Shown here piece by piece: positions 15,988 through 24,812 of a stretch of 64,000 nucleotides of DNA (the first letter of the stretch is position 1; each line of letters begins with the position of its first letter). Both the position numbers and the translations under genes were made by a program. Where the stretch lies: assembly GCA_050250875.1 (NCBI GenBank), contig JBFWNV010000016.1, positions 1 through 64,000 on the forward strand, in the 5' to 3' direction. The notes below the pieces were generated by a model. That model had not been told where the DNA came from and did not search any database. It was given only the letters and a program-made list of their open reading frames with translations. This DNA is from CAWAYR01 sp050250875 (GTDB lineage: Bacteria; Acidobacteriota; Vicinamibacteria; Vicinamibacterales; UBA2999).

Positions 15988-16968
15988 TCAGGCGGGCGGA
16001 AACTTCTCCACCCGGTTGACGACCGGCTTCAGCGATCGCAGGTAGGCGTAGATCGCCCGCAGGTCGTCGTCGGTCATGCCGGCGTAGTCCATCCACGGCA
16101 TCTCGGTGTTCTGCAGCCGCTCGGCGCCCACGAGCGTGCGCGGCGACGTGCCGCGATAGGCGCGGAACTTGTCGAGGAACTGCTCTTCGGTCCAGGTGCC
16201 GATGCCGGTGCCGGCGTCGGGGGTGATGTTGGCCGAGTGCACGAGGCCGACGCCGTTGGGCGTGAACGCCATGCCGCCGGCGAAGTCCCGGCCGGGCAGC
16301 GGCGCGCCCTGGTCGTCGATCGGCGTGTGGCAGTCGGAACAGAGGGCGGCGTTCACCATGTACTCGCCGTAGGCGACGCGGTCGGTCGGCGGCGGGATCG
16401 GCCGGTGCGACGGCGCGGCGGGAATGGTCCGTACGATGATCGGCAGCGGGAAATTCAGATGCCGTGCCGGCACCGGCTCGTTCGGCACGCTCGGCAGCGT
16501 CCGCAGGTAGGCCACGATCGCCTCGACGTCTTCCCGCGCCATCTTCGCGAAGTGCGGGTACGGCATCAGCGGGAAGAGCGGCGTGCCGTCGCGGCTCACG
16601 CCCGAGACCATCGCCCGGATCACCTCGCCGTCGCTCCATTCGCCGATGCCGGCGGGCGTGATGTTCTTCGCGTAGAGCACGAACGGCTCGAGCCCGAACC
16701 CGAACCGCTGCCCGCCCTTGCCGCGGGTGCCCGGCACGACCGGTGCGCCGTACTGCGTCCACGCCCGGTCGGCGTGACAGACGACACAGCCCGTGACGTG
16801 TTCTGCCAGGTACTTGCCGCGGGCCACACGCTCCGGCGTCTTCGGCACGGTCACCGATTCGGCCGGCGGCACCTCGGGGTAGCGGATGAAGAAGTAGCCG
16901 ACGAACGCTCCGGCCGCCACGACCAGCAGTCCGACGATCGCCAGCAGCCACTTTCCGACACGCTTCAT
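15988..16968 (-). CDS. Membrane-anchored di-haem cytochrome c
   Basis: 326-residue c-type cytochrome with an N-terminal membrane anchor (about residues 8-28) and two haem-binding CxxCH sites, CVVCH at 61-65 and CSDCH at 210-214, in two tandem cytochrome c domains. Candidate Met ligands occur in segments such as TPLFPLMPYPHF and TEMPWMDYAG. The second domain's MPWMDYAGMTDDDLRAIYAYLRSL end is typical of cytochrome c subunits that pass electrons from periplasmic dehydrogenases to terminal oxidases. The start at 16968 follows a GGGGGCTGGG stretch. No partner dehydrogenase is adjacent; the next gene upstream is the divergent efflux operon. Confidence 0.88.
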   Translation of the reverse strand: MKRVGKWLLAIVGLLVVAAGAFVGYFFIRYPEVPPAESVTVPKTPERVARGKYLAEHVTGCVVCHADRAWTQYGAPVVPGTRGKGGQRFGFGLEPFVLYAKNITPAGIGEWSDGEVIRAMVSGVSRDGTPLFPLMPYPHFAKMAREDVEAIVAYLRTLPSVPNEPVPARHLNFPLPIIVRTIPAAPSHRPIPPPTDRVAYGEYMVNAALCSDCHTPIDDQGAPLPGRDFAGGMAFTPNGVGLVHSANITPDAGTGIGTWTEEQFLDKFRAYRGTSPRTLVGAERLQNTEMPWMDYAGMTDDDLRAIYAYLRSLKPVVNRVEKFPPA

Positions 16969-17086
16969 CACCCAGCCCCCAGACGCCGCACCCGTCGCGG
17001 CGCAGCGATTGTCGGCGGGATTCTGCGCGCGCACAAGGCTCGACGCTCTCATCGCGTTCTCATGCGCGGCTGATAGAACGAGGCTC

Positions 17087-18301
17087 GTGCCCTCCCACGC
17101 AACGCGCGCGGCCATCGTGCTGTGTGCCCTGGCGGTTCCGGCCAGTGCCCAGCCGCCGGCCTTGACGCTGGCCGACGCCCTGGCCGCCGCCCGCGCCAGC
17201 GCCCCTGAACTGGCGGCGGCCGCCGCCCGCGCCGGCGCCGCCGATGCCGCCAGCGAGCGGGCGGGCCGGTTCCTGAACCCGCTCGCCGAACTCCGCGCCG
17301 AGAACTGGCCGGCCGACGCGCCGGGCGGGCTGCCGCTCGACGTCTTCGTCACGCTGACCCAGCCATTCGAGCTCGGCGGCAAGCGCGACGCGCGACGGGC
17401 CACGGCCGCGGCGGCCGCGGCCGCGGCCGGCGCCGGCCGGGCGCTGGCCTGGCGCGCGGTGGCGACGGCGGTCACCGCCGACTACCTGGCGGCGCTCCGC
17501 GCCCGCGAGCATGCGCGCGCGCTCGGCGCGCATGCCGACAGCCTGTCCGAGTCGGTGCGCGTGGTCGGCCGGCGGGTCGAGGTCGGCACCGCCCCGGAAT
17601 CCGAACTCCTCAAGCTGCGCACCGAGGAGGCGCGCGCCGCCGTGGACCGCGCGCGCGCCGAACTGGCCGCCGCCCGCGGCGCCGCGACGCTGGGCGCACG
17701 GATTGGCCGCGACGTCCCGCTCGACCAGCTCCAGTCGGTACCGCTTCCACCGCTGCCACCCGGCTCGACCGCGGTCAACCCCGCCCATCCGGAGCTGGCC
17801 CTCAGCACCAGCGCCGTCGCCGTCGCCCGGGCGGCCCTGGATCTGGAGCAGGCGCGGCGTCTGCCCGACGTCGGCGTGACGGCGGGCTACAAGCGGACGG
17901 CCGGCTTCAACACGGGCCTCGCGGCGATCACCGTGCCGGTGCCGCTGTTCGATCGCAACGGCGTGGCCCGGGCACTCGCCGACGGCCAGCACCGCGCCGC
18001 CGCGCTCGATCGCGACGCCACCGAGCGGCGTCTGCGCGGGTTGATGGCGGCGACCCGCCCGGTGGCCGAGGCCCTGGCCGGTCGCGCCGCGACGGCCCGC
18101 GCGTCGCTGGTCGAGCCGGCCCGCGCCGCCCGCGATGCCGCCCGCGCCGCCTTCGCCGCCGGCGCCCTCGACGTGCTGCGGCTCGTCGACGCCGAGCGGG
18201 TGTTCATCGACGCCTCGCTGGCCGCCATCGATCTCGAGATCGACGCGGTCGCCGCCGCCATCGAGGCGCGGCTGGCGGCCGGAGAGGAACCGTTGCCATG
18301 A
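17087..18301 (+). CDS. Outer-membrane efflux channel of the metal efflux operon (CusC/CzcC-like)
   Basis: About 404-residue TolC-family outer-membrane factor that forms the exit duct of a tripartite efflux pump. I start at GTG 17087, which gives a proper signal peptide (PSHATRAAIVLCALAVPASAQ); upstream frame extension is unsupported. Seen: two repeats of Ala/Arg/Glu-rich helices that form the periplasmic barrel, ELRAENWPADAPGG, LTQPFELGGKRDAR, and the second-repeat VTAGYKRTAG and VPVPLFDRNG strands. The TGA overlaps the next ATG (ATGA). First gene of a five-gene efflux and two-component operon. Confidence 0.88.
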   Translation: MPSHATRAAIVLCALAVPASAQPPALTLADALAAARASAPELAAAAARAGAADAASERAGRFLNPLAELRAENWPADAPGGLPLDVFVTLTQPFELGGKRDARRATAAAAAAAAGAGRALAWRAVATAVTADYLAALRAREHARALGAHADSLSESVRVVGRRVEVGTAPESELLKLRTEEARAAVDRARAELAAARGAATLGARIGRDVPLDQLQSVPLPPLPPGSTAVNPAHPELALSTSAVAVARAALDLEQARRLPDVGVTAGYKRTAGFNTGLAAITVPVPLFDRNGVARALADGQHRAAALDRDATERRLRGLMAATRPVAEALAGRAATARASLVEPARAARDAARAAFAAGALDVLRLVDAERVFIDASLAAIDLEIDAVAAAIEARLAAGEEPLP

Positions 18302-19497
18302 CCCGTGCCCTGTCTTCCGCCGTCGTCGGCGGCGCCGTCGTGCTGCTGCTCGCGGGCACCGCCTGCCGCGCACCCGCCCCGGCGACCTCGACGCCGGGCT
18401 CCGGCGCGACCCCGGAGGGGTCGGTCGCCGTCGCGGCCGGCGCCGCCGCCGCCGCCGGCATCGAGACGACCGCCGCGCGCTACGTCGAGCGCCGCGATCC
18501 GGTTCGCGCCGCCGGCGTGGTCGGCTTCGACGAGCGCCGCACGACGCGGCTCGGCGCCCTCGTCGAAGGCGTCGTCGACGAAGTGCGGGTGCAGCCGGGC
18601 GACGTCGTCGCCCGCGGCGCCGTCGTCGCGCGTCTGCACAGCCACGCCGTCCACGACGCGTGGGCCGACTACTTCAAGGCGATCGCCGAGCGGCAGCGGG
18701 CCGAGGCCGAGCTGGCCTTCGCCGAGACGGCCGAGCGCCGCGCCGCGGCGCTGGTCGCCGACAAGGCGCTGTCGGCGCAGGAACTGGCCCGCGCCCGCGC
18801 CGACGTCACCGTGGCGGCGCAGCAGGTGGCGGCCGCCCGCGCCGACATCACCCGCACCGAACAGGAACTGCACCACTACGGCATCACGCCGCGACCCGAC
18901 GCCGATCCGCTGCAGCAGGAGGACTCGCCCGTGGTGGCGCCGCAAGGCGGCACGGTCATCGAACGCCACGTCACCGAGGGCACGGCGGTCACGCCGGGGA
19001 CGCCGCTCCTGGTCATCTCGGACCTGACCCGGGTCTGGGTCACCGGCGAGATCGACGAGTCGCTCGTCGGGAGGGTCACGCCCGGCCAGGCGGTGGTCAT
19101 CACCGCCCCCGCGTACGCGGACACGACCTTCGCCGGCACGCTCACCGCGGTGGGCGACGTGGTCGACGCGCGGACCCGCCGCGTCACGCTGCGCGTCGAG
19201 GCGCCGAACCACGACCGCCGCCTCAAACCGCAGATGCTGGTCACGGTGAGCATCGCCGCCACGGCGCCGCGGCGGGTGCTGGTGGTGCCCTCGGCGGCGG
19301 TGCAGACGATGGACGGCGAGTCGGTGGTGTTCGTGCGCGGCGACGCCGACCGCTTCTCGCGCCGGGCGGTCGTGCTCGGCGGCGAGACCGACGGCCTGGT
19401 CGAAGTGGTGCGCGGACTGGCCGAGGGCGACCAGGTCGCCTCGTCGGGCGCGTTCCTCCTCAAGTCGGCGCTGGCGGCGCCGGCCGCGGAGCCCTAG
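18298..19497 (+). CDS. Periplasmic adaptor of the metal RND pump (CusB/CzcB-like)
   Basis: 399-residue membrane-fusion protein linking the RND pump to its outer-membrane channel. The N-terminus carries a lipoprotein-type signal (lipobox around GTAC). Seen: the split biotinyl-lipoyl-like domain (LVEGVVDEVRVQPGDVVARG and the later VVAPQGGTVIERHVTEGTAV), an alpha-hairpin between them, and the beta-barrel segment RVWVTGEIDESLVGRVTPGQAV. The heavy-metal subgroup often carries extra His/Met-rich N-termini; none is obvious here. The start overlaps the channel gene by four bases and the pump gene starts two bases after its stop. Confidence 0.9.
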   Translation: MTRALSSAVVGGAVVLLLAGTACRAPAPATSTPGSGATPEGSVAVAAGAAAAAGIETTAARYVERRDPVRAAGVVGFDERRTTRLGALVEGVVDEVRVQPGDVVARGAVVARLHSHAVHDAWADYFKAIAERQRAEAELAFAETAERRAAALVADKALSAQELARARADVTVAAQQVAAARADITRTEQELHHYGITPRPDADPLQQEDSPVVAPQGGTVIERHVTEGTAVTPGTPLLVISDLTRVWVTGEIDESLVGRVTPGQAVVITAPAYADTTFAGTLTAVGDVVDARTRRVTLRVEAPNHDRRLKPQMLVTVSIAATAPRRVLVVPSAAVQTMDGESVVFVRGDADRFSRRAVVLGGETDGLVEVVRGLAEGDQVASSGAFLLKSALAAPAAEP

Positions 19498-19499
19498 AC

Positions 19500-22400
19500 G
19501 TGGGCGGCGTCGAACGCTTCGTCCAGTTCACGTTCGGGCAGCGGGCGTTCGTCCTGCTCTGTCTCGGCGCGGTGGTCGTCACCGGCGTGCTGGCCGTCCT
19601 CGATCTGCCGGTCGAGGCGTTCCCCGACCTGACCAACAACCAGGTCGTCGTGATCACCGAGGCCCCGGGGCTGGCCGCCCCCGAGGTCGAACAGCGCGTC
19701 TCCTATCCAATCGAGACCGCGCTGATGGGCGTGCCCGACACCCTCGAAGTGCGGTCGCTGTCGAAGTTCGGACTGTCGATCGTCACGGTGGTGTTCGCCG
19801 ACGCGGTGCCGACCTACTTCGCGCGGCAGCTGGTCAACGAGCGGCTCGCCGACGTGCGCGGCCGCATTCCCGACGGCCTGGCGCCGGTGCTCGGCCCGGT
19901 GGCCACGGCCTTCGGCGAGATCTACCAGTACGTCGTCACGGGGCCCGGCATCGACGCCATGACCGCGAAGACCACCCATGACTGGGAGGTGCGCACCCGC
20001 CTGCGCGCGGTGCCGGGCGTGAGCGAGGTGAACTCGTGGGGCGGCCAGACCCGGCAGTTCCAGGTCGTGGTCGATCCCGTGCGCCTCGACGGCTACGGCC
20101 TGACGCTGGCCGACGTGCTGCGCGCGGTCGCCGACGACAACCGCTCCTTCAGCGGCGGCTTCATCGAGCACCGCGCCGAGCGCTACACGGTGCGCGGCCT
20201 CGGCCTGCTGCGCGACGTCGCCGACGTGGAGCGCATCGTCCTGGCCGCGCACGCCGGCGTGCCGGTGCTGGTGGGCGACGTCGCCGCCGTCGAGGTGGCG
20301 CCGATGCAGCGCAGCGGCGCCGTGACCAGGAACGGCGAGGGCGAAGTGGTCGGCGGCATGGTGATCATGCTCAAGGGCGAGAACGCCCACGACCTGTCGG
20401 CGCGCGTCAAGACCCGGCTGGCCGAGATCGCGACGACGCTGCCGCCGGGCATGCGCCTCGAGCCGTTCTACGATCAGAGCGAGGTCATCGACCGCACCAC
20501 CCGCACGCTGCGCACCAACCTGCTCGAGGGCAGCGTGCTCGTCGTCGCCGTCCTCGTGCTGTTCCTGCGCGACCTCCGCGCCGCGCTGATCGTCGCCGCG
20601 GTGATCCCGCTGTCGATGCTCATCGGCTTCGTCGGCATGCGCGTGTTCGGCGTCTCGGCCAACCTGATGTCGCTCGGCGCCATCGACTTCGGCCTGATCG
20701 TCGACGGCGCCGTGGTGATGATGGAGAACTTCGTCCGCCGCCGCGCCGAGCTGGGCGGCCGGCTCGCCCACGTCGCCGCCGACCAGCGCGAGGCGATGCG
20801 CCTCAACGTGTTCCGCAGCGCCGCCGTCGAGGTGGCCCGGCCGGTGCTGTTCGGCGTGCTGATCATCATCGCCGTCTACCTGCCGATCTTCACGCTCGAA
20901 GGCCTCGAGGGGAAGATGTTCCGGCCGATGGCGATCACGGTGTGCTCGGCGCTGTTCGGCTCGCTGCTGCTGTCGCTCACCGGCGTGCCGGTGGTCGCCT
21001 CCTACCTGCTGCCGCTCGGCGGCGGGCATCACGAGGAACGCTGGTTCGCGCGCCTGCGCGGGCGCTATCAGCGGCTGCTGGCCGCGCATCTGCGCCGGCC
21101 GTGGGCGACGGTGGCGGTCGCGGTGCTGGTGGTGACCACGGCGCTCGCGTCGCTGCCCTTCCTCGGCACCGAGTTCATGCCGCGCCTCGACGAGGGGTCG
21201 ATCCTCATCGAGACGCGCAAGCTGCCGTCGGTGGCCCTCGAGGAATCGGCGGCCATCTCGACCCGGGTCGAGCGTCTGCTGCTCGCCACCTTCCCCGAGA
21301 TCTCCCAGATCGTCACCAAGCTGGGGCGGCCCGATCTGGCCACCGAGGCGATGGGCATCTATCAGGGCGACGTCTACGTCGGCCTCCATCCCGAAGACGA
21401 CTGGGCCAGCGGCCGCACCAAGGCCGAGCTGGTCGACGCCATGGCGGCCACGCTGGCGGAGGTGCCCGGGCTGCAGGTCAACTTCACCCAGCCGATGGCG
21501 ATGCGCCTCGACGAGGTGGTGTCGGGCATCAAGGCCGACGTGGCGGTGAAGGTGTTCGGCCCCGATGCCGCGGTGCTGGAGCGCATCGGCGCCCAGGTGC
21601 TGGGCGTGGTCGAGGCGGTGGCGGGCGCCGCCGACGCCCAGGTCGAGGTGCTGTCGGGCGCCGCGCAGGTCGAGGTGGCGATCGATCGCGCCGCCACGGC
21701 CCGTTACGGGCTGCGGGTCGCCGACGTGCAGGACGTGGTCGAGACCGCGATCGGCGGCCGGCCGGTGACCGAACTGCTCGACGGCGCCCGCCGCTTCCCC
21801 GTGGTGGTGCGGCTCCCCCCGGCCGTGCGCGCCTCGCCCGAGGCGATCGCCGGCATCGTCGTCGCCGCGCCGGGTGGCGAGCGGGTGCCGCTCGGCCGGC
21901 TGGCGGCGGTGCGGGTGGCGACCACGCCGGAAGCCGTGACCCACGAGAACGCCGAGCGCCGCCTGGTCGTGCAGACCAACGTCCGCGGCCGCGACGTCGG
22001 CAGCTTCGTCGCCGAGGCGCAGCGCCGGCTGGCCGCGGCCGTGACCCTGCCGGCCGGCTACTACATCACGTGGGGCGGCCAGTTCGAGAACCAGCAGCGC
22101 GCCACGGCGCGGCTGGCGGTCGTGGTGCCGCTGTCGCTGGCGATCATCTTCGTCCTGCTGATGGCGACCTTCCACAACGTGCGCTGGGCGGTGCTGATTC
22201 TCGTCAACGTGCCGTTCGCCGCCGTCGGCGGCATCGCCGCGCTGTGGCTGCGCGGCCTCACCCTCAACCTGTCGGCGTCGGTCGGGTTCATCGCCCTGTT
22301 CGGCGTCGCCGTGCTGAACGGCGTGGTGATGATCGCCGCCATCCGCGCCCTGCGCGAGGACGACGGGCTGGCGCTCGAGCCGGCGACGCTGCAGGGCGCC

Positions 22401-22625
22401 GCCTCGCGCCTGCGTCCGGTGCTGATGACGGCGCTGGTCGCCGCCCTGGGCTTCCTGCCGATGGCGCTGTCGCACGGCGCCGGCGCCGAGGTGCAGCGGC
22501 CGCTGGCCACGGTGGTCATCGGCGGCATCGTCACCTCGACGGCGCTCACCCTCATCGTCCTGCCGACGCTGTACGCGATGATGGAGAAGCGGGTGGAGCG
22601 ACGGGCGCGCCCCGCCGTCTCCTGA
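19500..22625 (+). CDS. Heavy-metal efflux RND pump (CusA/CzcA-like)
   Basis: 1041-residue inner-membrane RND transporter of the HME family, exporting divalent or monovalent metal ions by proton antiport. I choose GTG 19500 (VGGVERFVQFTFGQR), two bases past the adaptor stop, with GGAG nine bases upstream. Seen: the VEAFPDLTNNQVVVITEAPG entry, LGAIDFGLIVDGAVVMMEN (proton-relay Asp region of TM4), two large periplasmic loops, and the mirrored second half with YITWGGQFENQQ and SVGFIALFGVAVLNGVVM. The length equals CzcA/CusA. Metal specificity cannot be told by eye. Confidence 0.93.
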   Translation: MGGVERFVQFTFGQRAFVLLCLGAVVVTGVLAVLDLPVEAFPDLTNNQVVVITEAPGLAAPEVEQRVSYPIETALMGVPDTLEVRSLSKFGLSIVTVVFADAVPTYFARQLVNERLADVRGRIPDGLAPVLGPVATAFGEIYQYVVTGPGIDAMTAKTTHDWEVRTRLRAVPGVSEVNSWGGQTRQFQVVVDPVRLDGYGLTLADVLRAVADDNRSFSGGFIEHRAERYTVRGLGLLRDVADVERIVLAAHAGVPVLVGDVAAVEVAPMQRSGAVTRNGEGEVVGGMVIMLKGENAHDLSARVKTRLAEIATTLPPGMRLEPFYDQSEVIDRTTRTLRTNLLEGSVLVVAVLVLFLRDLRAALIVAAVIPLSMLIGFVGMRVFGVSANLMSLGAIDFGLIVDGAVVMMENFVRRRAELGGRLAHVAADQREAMRLNVFRSAAVEVARPVLFGVLIIIAVYLPIFTLEGLEGKMFRPMAITVCSALFGSLLLSLTGVPVVASYLLPLGGGHHEERWFARLRGRYQRLLAAHLRRPWATVAVAVLVVTTALASLPFLGTEFMPRLDEGSILIETRKLPSVALEESAAISTRVERLLLATFPEISQIVTKLGRPDLATEAMGIYQGDVYVGLHPEDDWASGRTKAELVDAMAATLAEVPGLQVNFTQPMAMRLDEVVSGIKADVAVKVFGPDAAVLERIGAQVLGVVEAVAGAADAQVEVLSGAAQVEVAIDRAATARYGLRVADVQDVVETAIGGRPVTELLDGARRFPVVVRLPPAVRASPEAIAGIVVAAPGGERVPLGRLAAVRVATTPEAVTHENAERRLVVQTNVRGRDVGSFVAEAQRRLAAAVTLPAGYYITWGGQFENQQRATARLAVVVPLSLAIIFVLLMATFHNVRWAVLILVNVPFAAVGGIAALWLRGLTLNLSASVGFIALFGVAVLNGVVMIAAIRALREDDGLALEPATLQGAASRLRPVLMTALVAALGFLPMALSHGAGAEVQRPLATVVIGGIVTSTALTLIVLPTLYAMMEKRVERRARPAVS

Positions 22626-22635
22626 GACAGCCACC

Positions 22636-23319
22636 ATGCGCGTGCTCGTCGTCGAGGACGATCCCGAGATCAGCCGCTTCATCGTCCGCGGCCTCACCGA
22701 GGAGCACCATCTGGTGGACCTCGTCGAGGACGGGCCCTCGGCGATCGAGATGGCCACCGCCGAGGAGTACGACGCGGTGATGCTCGACCTGATGCTCCCC
22801 GGCGCCGACGGCTTCGAGGTGTGCCGGCAGCTGCGGGCGCGCGGGGTGGACACGCCGGTGATCATGGTGACCGCCCGCGACGGCGTCGCCGACCGGGTCG
22901 CCGGCCTCGACGGCGGCGCCGACGACTTCCTGGTCAAGCCGTTCTCGTTCGACGAGCTGCTGGCCCGGCTGCGCGCGGTCGGCCGGCGCGGCCGCACCCG
23001 CCAGCTGCGTCACCTGCTGGAATACGCCGACGTGGTGGTCGATCCGGTGGCCCACACGGTGCGGGTCGCCGGCCAGCCGGTGACGCTCACCGCCACCGAG
23101 TACCGGCTGCTGTCCTTCCTGGTGCGGCGGGCCGAAGCCATCGTGACCCGCGACCAGCTCGCCCAGCACGTCTGGGGCGGCGACTACGACCCGTTGTCGA
23201 ACAACGCCGACGTCTATGTCGGCTACGTGCGGCGCAAGCTCGCCGCCGCCGACGCGGCGGCGCGCATCCATACGGTGCGCGGCCTGGGCTACGTGCTGCG
23301 CACCGGGGAGCCGGCGTGA
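22636..23319 (+). CDS. OmpR-family response regulator for the efflux operon
   Basis: 227-residue response regulator: receiver domain (acidic pocket VEDD at 7-10, phospho-Asp in AVMLDLMLPG near residue 51, Thr in MVTARDG, Lys in FLVKPFS) followed by a winged-helix DNA-binding domain (VTLTATEYRLLSFLVRR, VRRKL, TVRGLGYVLR). It resembles CusR/CopR types and probably activates the upstream efflux genes, which is inference from position. Ten bases after the pump gene; its TGA overlaps the kinase start (GTGA). Confidence 0.92.
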   Translation: MRVLVVEDDPEISRFIVRGLTEEHHLVDLVEDGPSAIEMATAEEYDAVMLDLMLPGADGFEVCRQLRARGVDTPVIMVTARDGVADRVAGLDGGADDFLVKPFSFDELLARLRAVGRRGRTRQLRHLLEYADVVVDPVAHTVRVAGQPVTLTATEYRLLSFLVRRAEAIVTRDQLAQHVWGGDYDPLSNNADVYVGYVRRKLAAADAAARIHTVRGLGYVLRTGEPA

Positions 23320-24812
23320 TCGCGCTGCCGCGCGTCGAGTCGTTCCGCGCCCGCCTCACCCTGCGCTGGACGCTGGCGGTCGGCCTGCTGCTCGGCGCCG
23401 CCACCGGCACGATCTACGCCGCGGCGTCGGCCTACCTGCACCGCTGGGTCGACGAGAACGTCCGCACCATCGCCGCCACCGAGGCGGCGTCGTCGACCGA
23501 CGGGCTCGGCGACGTGCACCTGCACGAGGGCTCGTACGCCCAGCTCGGGCCGGGCCGCTTCAGCGAGAAGTTCGTGCAGATCTTCGACGCCGACGCCCGT
23601 CTGGTGCTGCAGTCCACGGCGCTGGCCGGCCATCCGCCGCTGGTGCCGCCGGCCGAGATCGCCCGCGCGCTGGCCGGCGAGGCGCCGATCCTCAGTGTCG
23701 ACATCGGGGCGCGGCGCGGCCGGATGGCGGTGCTCACGTCGTCGCGCGACGGGCGGCCGTTCGCCGTCGGCGTCGGCCTCTACACCGACGACATCCACCG
23801 CGGCCTCAGCGCACTGGCCTGGCTGCTGACCGCGGTCTGGGTCGCCGGCGTCGGGGTCACCGCCGCGCTCGGCTACGGCCTGGCGTCGCGCGCCCTGGCC
23901 CCGGTGCAGCGCATCACCGAGCAGGCGGCGTGGATCGCCCAGGGCAACTTCGACGCCCGCCTCGACCCGCCGCCGGTCGCCGACGAGGTCGGGCGGATGA
24001 CGGTGCTGCTCAACTCGATGCTCGACCGCCTGCACGGCGCCGTCACCGCCAACCGGCGCTTCGCCGCCGATGCCTCGCACGAGCTGCGCGGGCCGCTCAC
24101 GGCGATGGCCGGGGAACTCGACGTGACGCTGCGCCATCCGCGCAGCGCCGACGACTACCGCGACACGCTCAGGCACGTGCGCGGGCAGCTCTCGGCGCTG
24201 ACCGCCCTGGCCGAGGATCTGATCCTGCTCGCCCGCGCGCAGGAAGGGACCGGCGAGGCGACGCTGCGCGAGCTCGACCTGGCCGCGCTGGTCGACCAGA
24301 CCTTCGGTCGTCAGGCCGGCGCGGCCGCGGCCCGGGGCGTGGCGCTGGTGGGCCAGGGGCTCGAGGGGGTGACGGTATACGCCGATCACGCCCTGCTGGC
24401 CCGGGTCCTCGACAACGTGGTGCTCAACGCCATCCAGTACGGCGGCGAGGGGGGCACCGTCACCGTGGACGCCGAGGTGGCGGCGCCGGCGGCCGACGCC
24501 TGGACGGCGGCGCAGGTCACGATCCGCGTCAGCGACACCGGCCCGGGCATTCCCGAGCCCGAACGCGAGCGGATCTTCGAACGCTTCTACCGCCTCGACC
24601 GGTCGCGGGCCCGGCACACCGGCGGCAGCGGCCTGGGCCTGGCGATCTGCCGCGAGGTGCTGGCGGTGCTGCGCGGCGCCATCCGCGTCGCCGCCAGCGG
24701 GCCCGACGGCACCACCATGGCGATCACATTGCCGGGGCGCGGCGGGGCACCGCGGGCTCCGGGGGCCGGCCGCCGCGAGCCGGAGGCGGTCAGCGGGAGC
24801 GCTCGCGCCTGA
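23316..24812 (+). CDS. Sensor histidine kinase for the efflux operon
   Basis: 498-residue membrane sensor kinase. GTG 23316 overlaps the regulator stop and follows GGGGAG. Seen: TM1 (about 14-36), a roughly 130-residue periplasmic sensor region, TM2 (about 164-186), a HAMP region (LAPVQRITEQAAWIAQGNFDARL), the H box ADASHELRGPL with the phospho-His, the N box LDNVVLNAIQYG, and G boxes DTGPGIP and GGSGLGLAI. The H box has Gly where Thr is usual (HELRGPL). It probably senses periplasmic metal and signals to the adjacent regulator. Its last 23 bases overlap the convergent esterase gene. Confidence 0.92.
   Translation: MIALPRVESFRARLTLRWTLAVGLLLGAATGTIYAAASAYLHRWVDENVRTIAATEAASSTDGLGDVHLHEGSYAQLGPGRFSEKFVQIFDADARLVLQSTALAGHPPLVPPAEIARALAGEAPILSVDIGARRGRMAVLTSSRDGRPFAVGVGLYTDDIHRGLSALAWLLTAVWVAGVGVTAALGYGLASRALAPVQRITEQAAWIAQGNFDARLDPPPVADEVGRMTVLLNSMLDRLHGAVTANRRFAADASHELRGPLTAMAGELDVTLRHPRSADDYRDTLRHVRGQLSALTALAEDLILLARAQEGTGEATLRELDLAALVDQTFGRQAGAAAARGVALVGQGLEGVTVYADHALLARVLDNVVLNAIQYGGEGGTVTVDAEVAAPAADAWTAAQVTIRVSDTGPGIPEPERERIFERFYRLDRSRARHTGGSGLGLAICREVLAVLRGAIRVAASGPDGTTMAITLPGRGGAPRAPGAGRREPEAVSGSARA

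Noticed and set aside
19494..22997. Long minus-strand open frame across the RND pump
   Set aside because: Composed of His/Arg/Gln-rich sequence antisense to the pump and regulator; no ribosome site or family motif.
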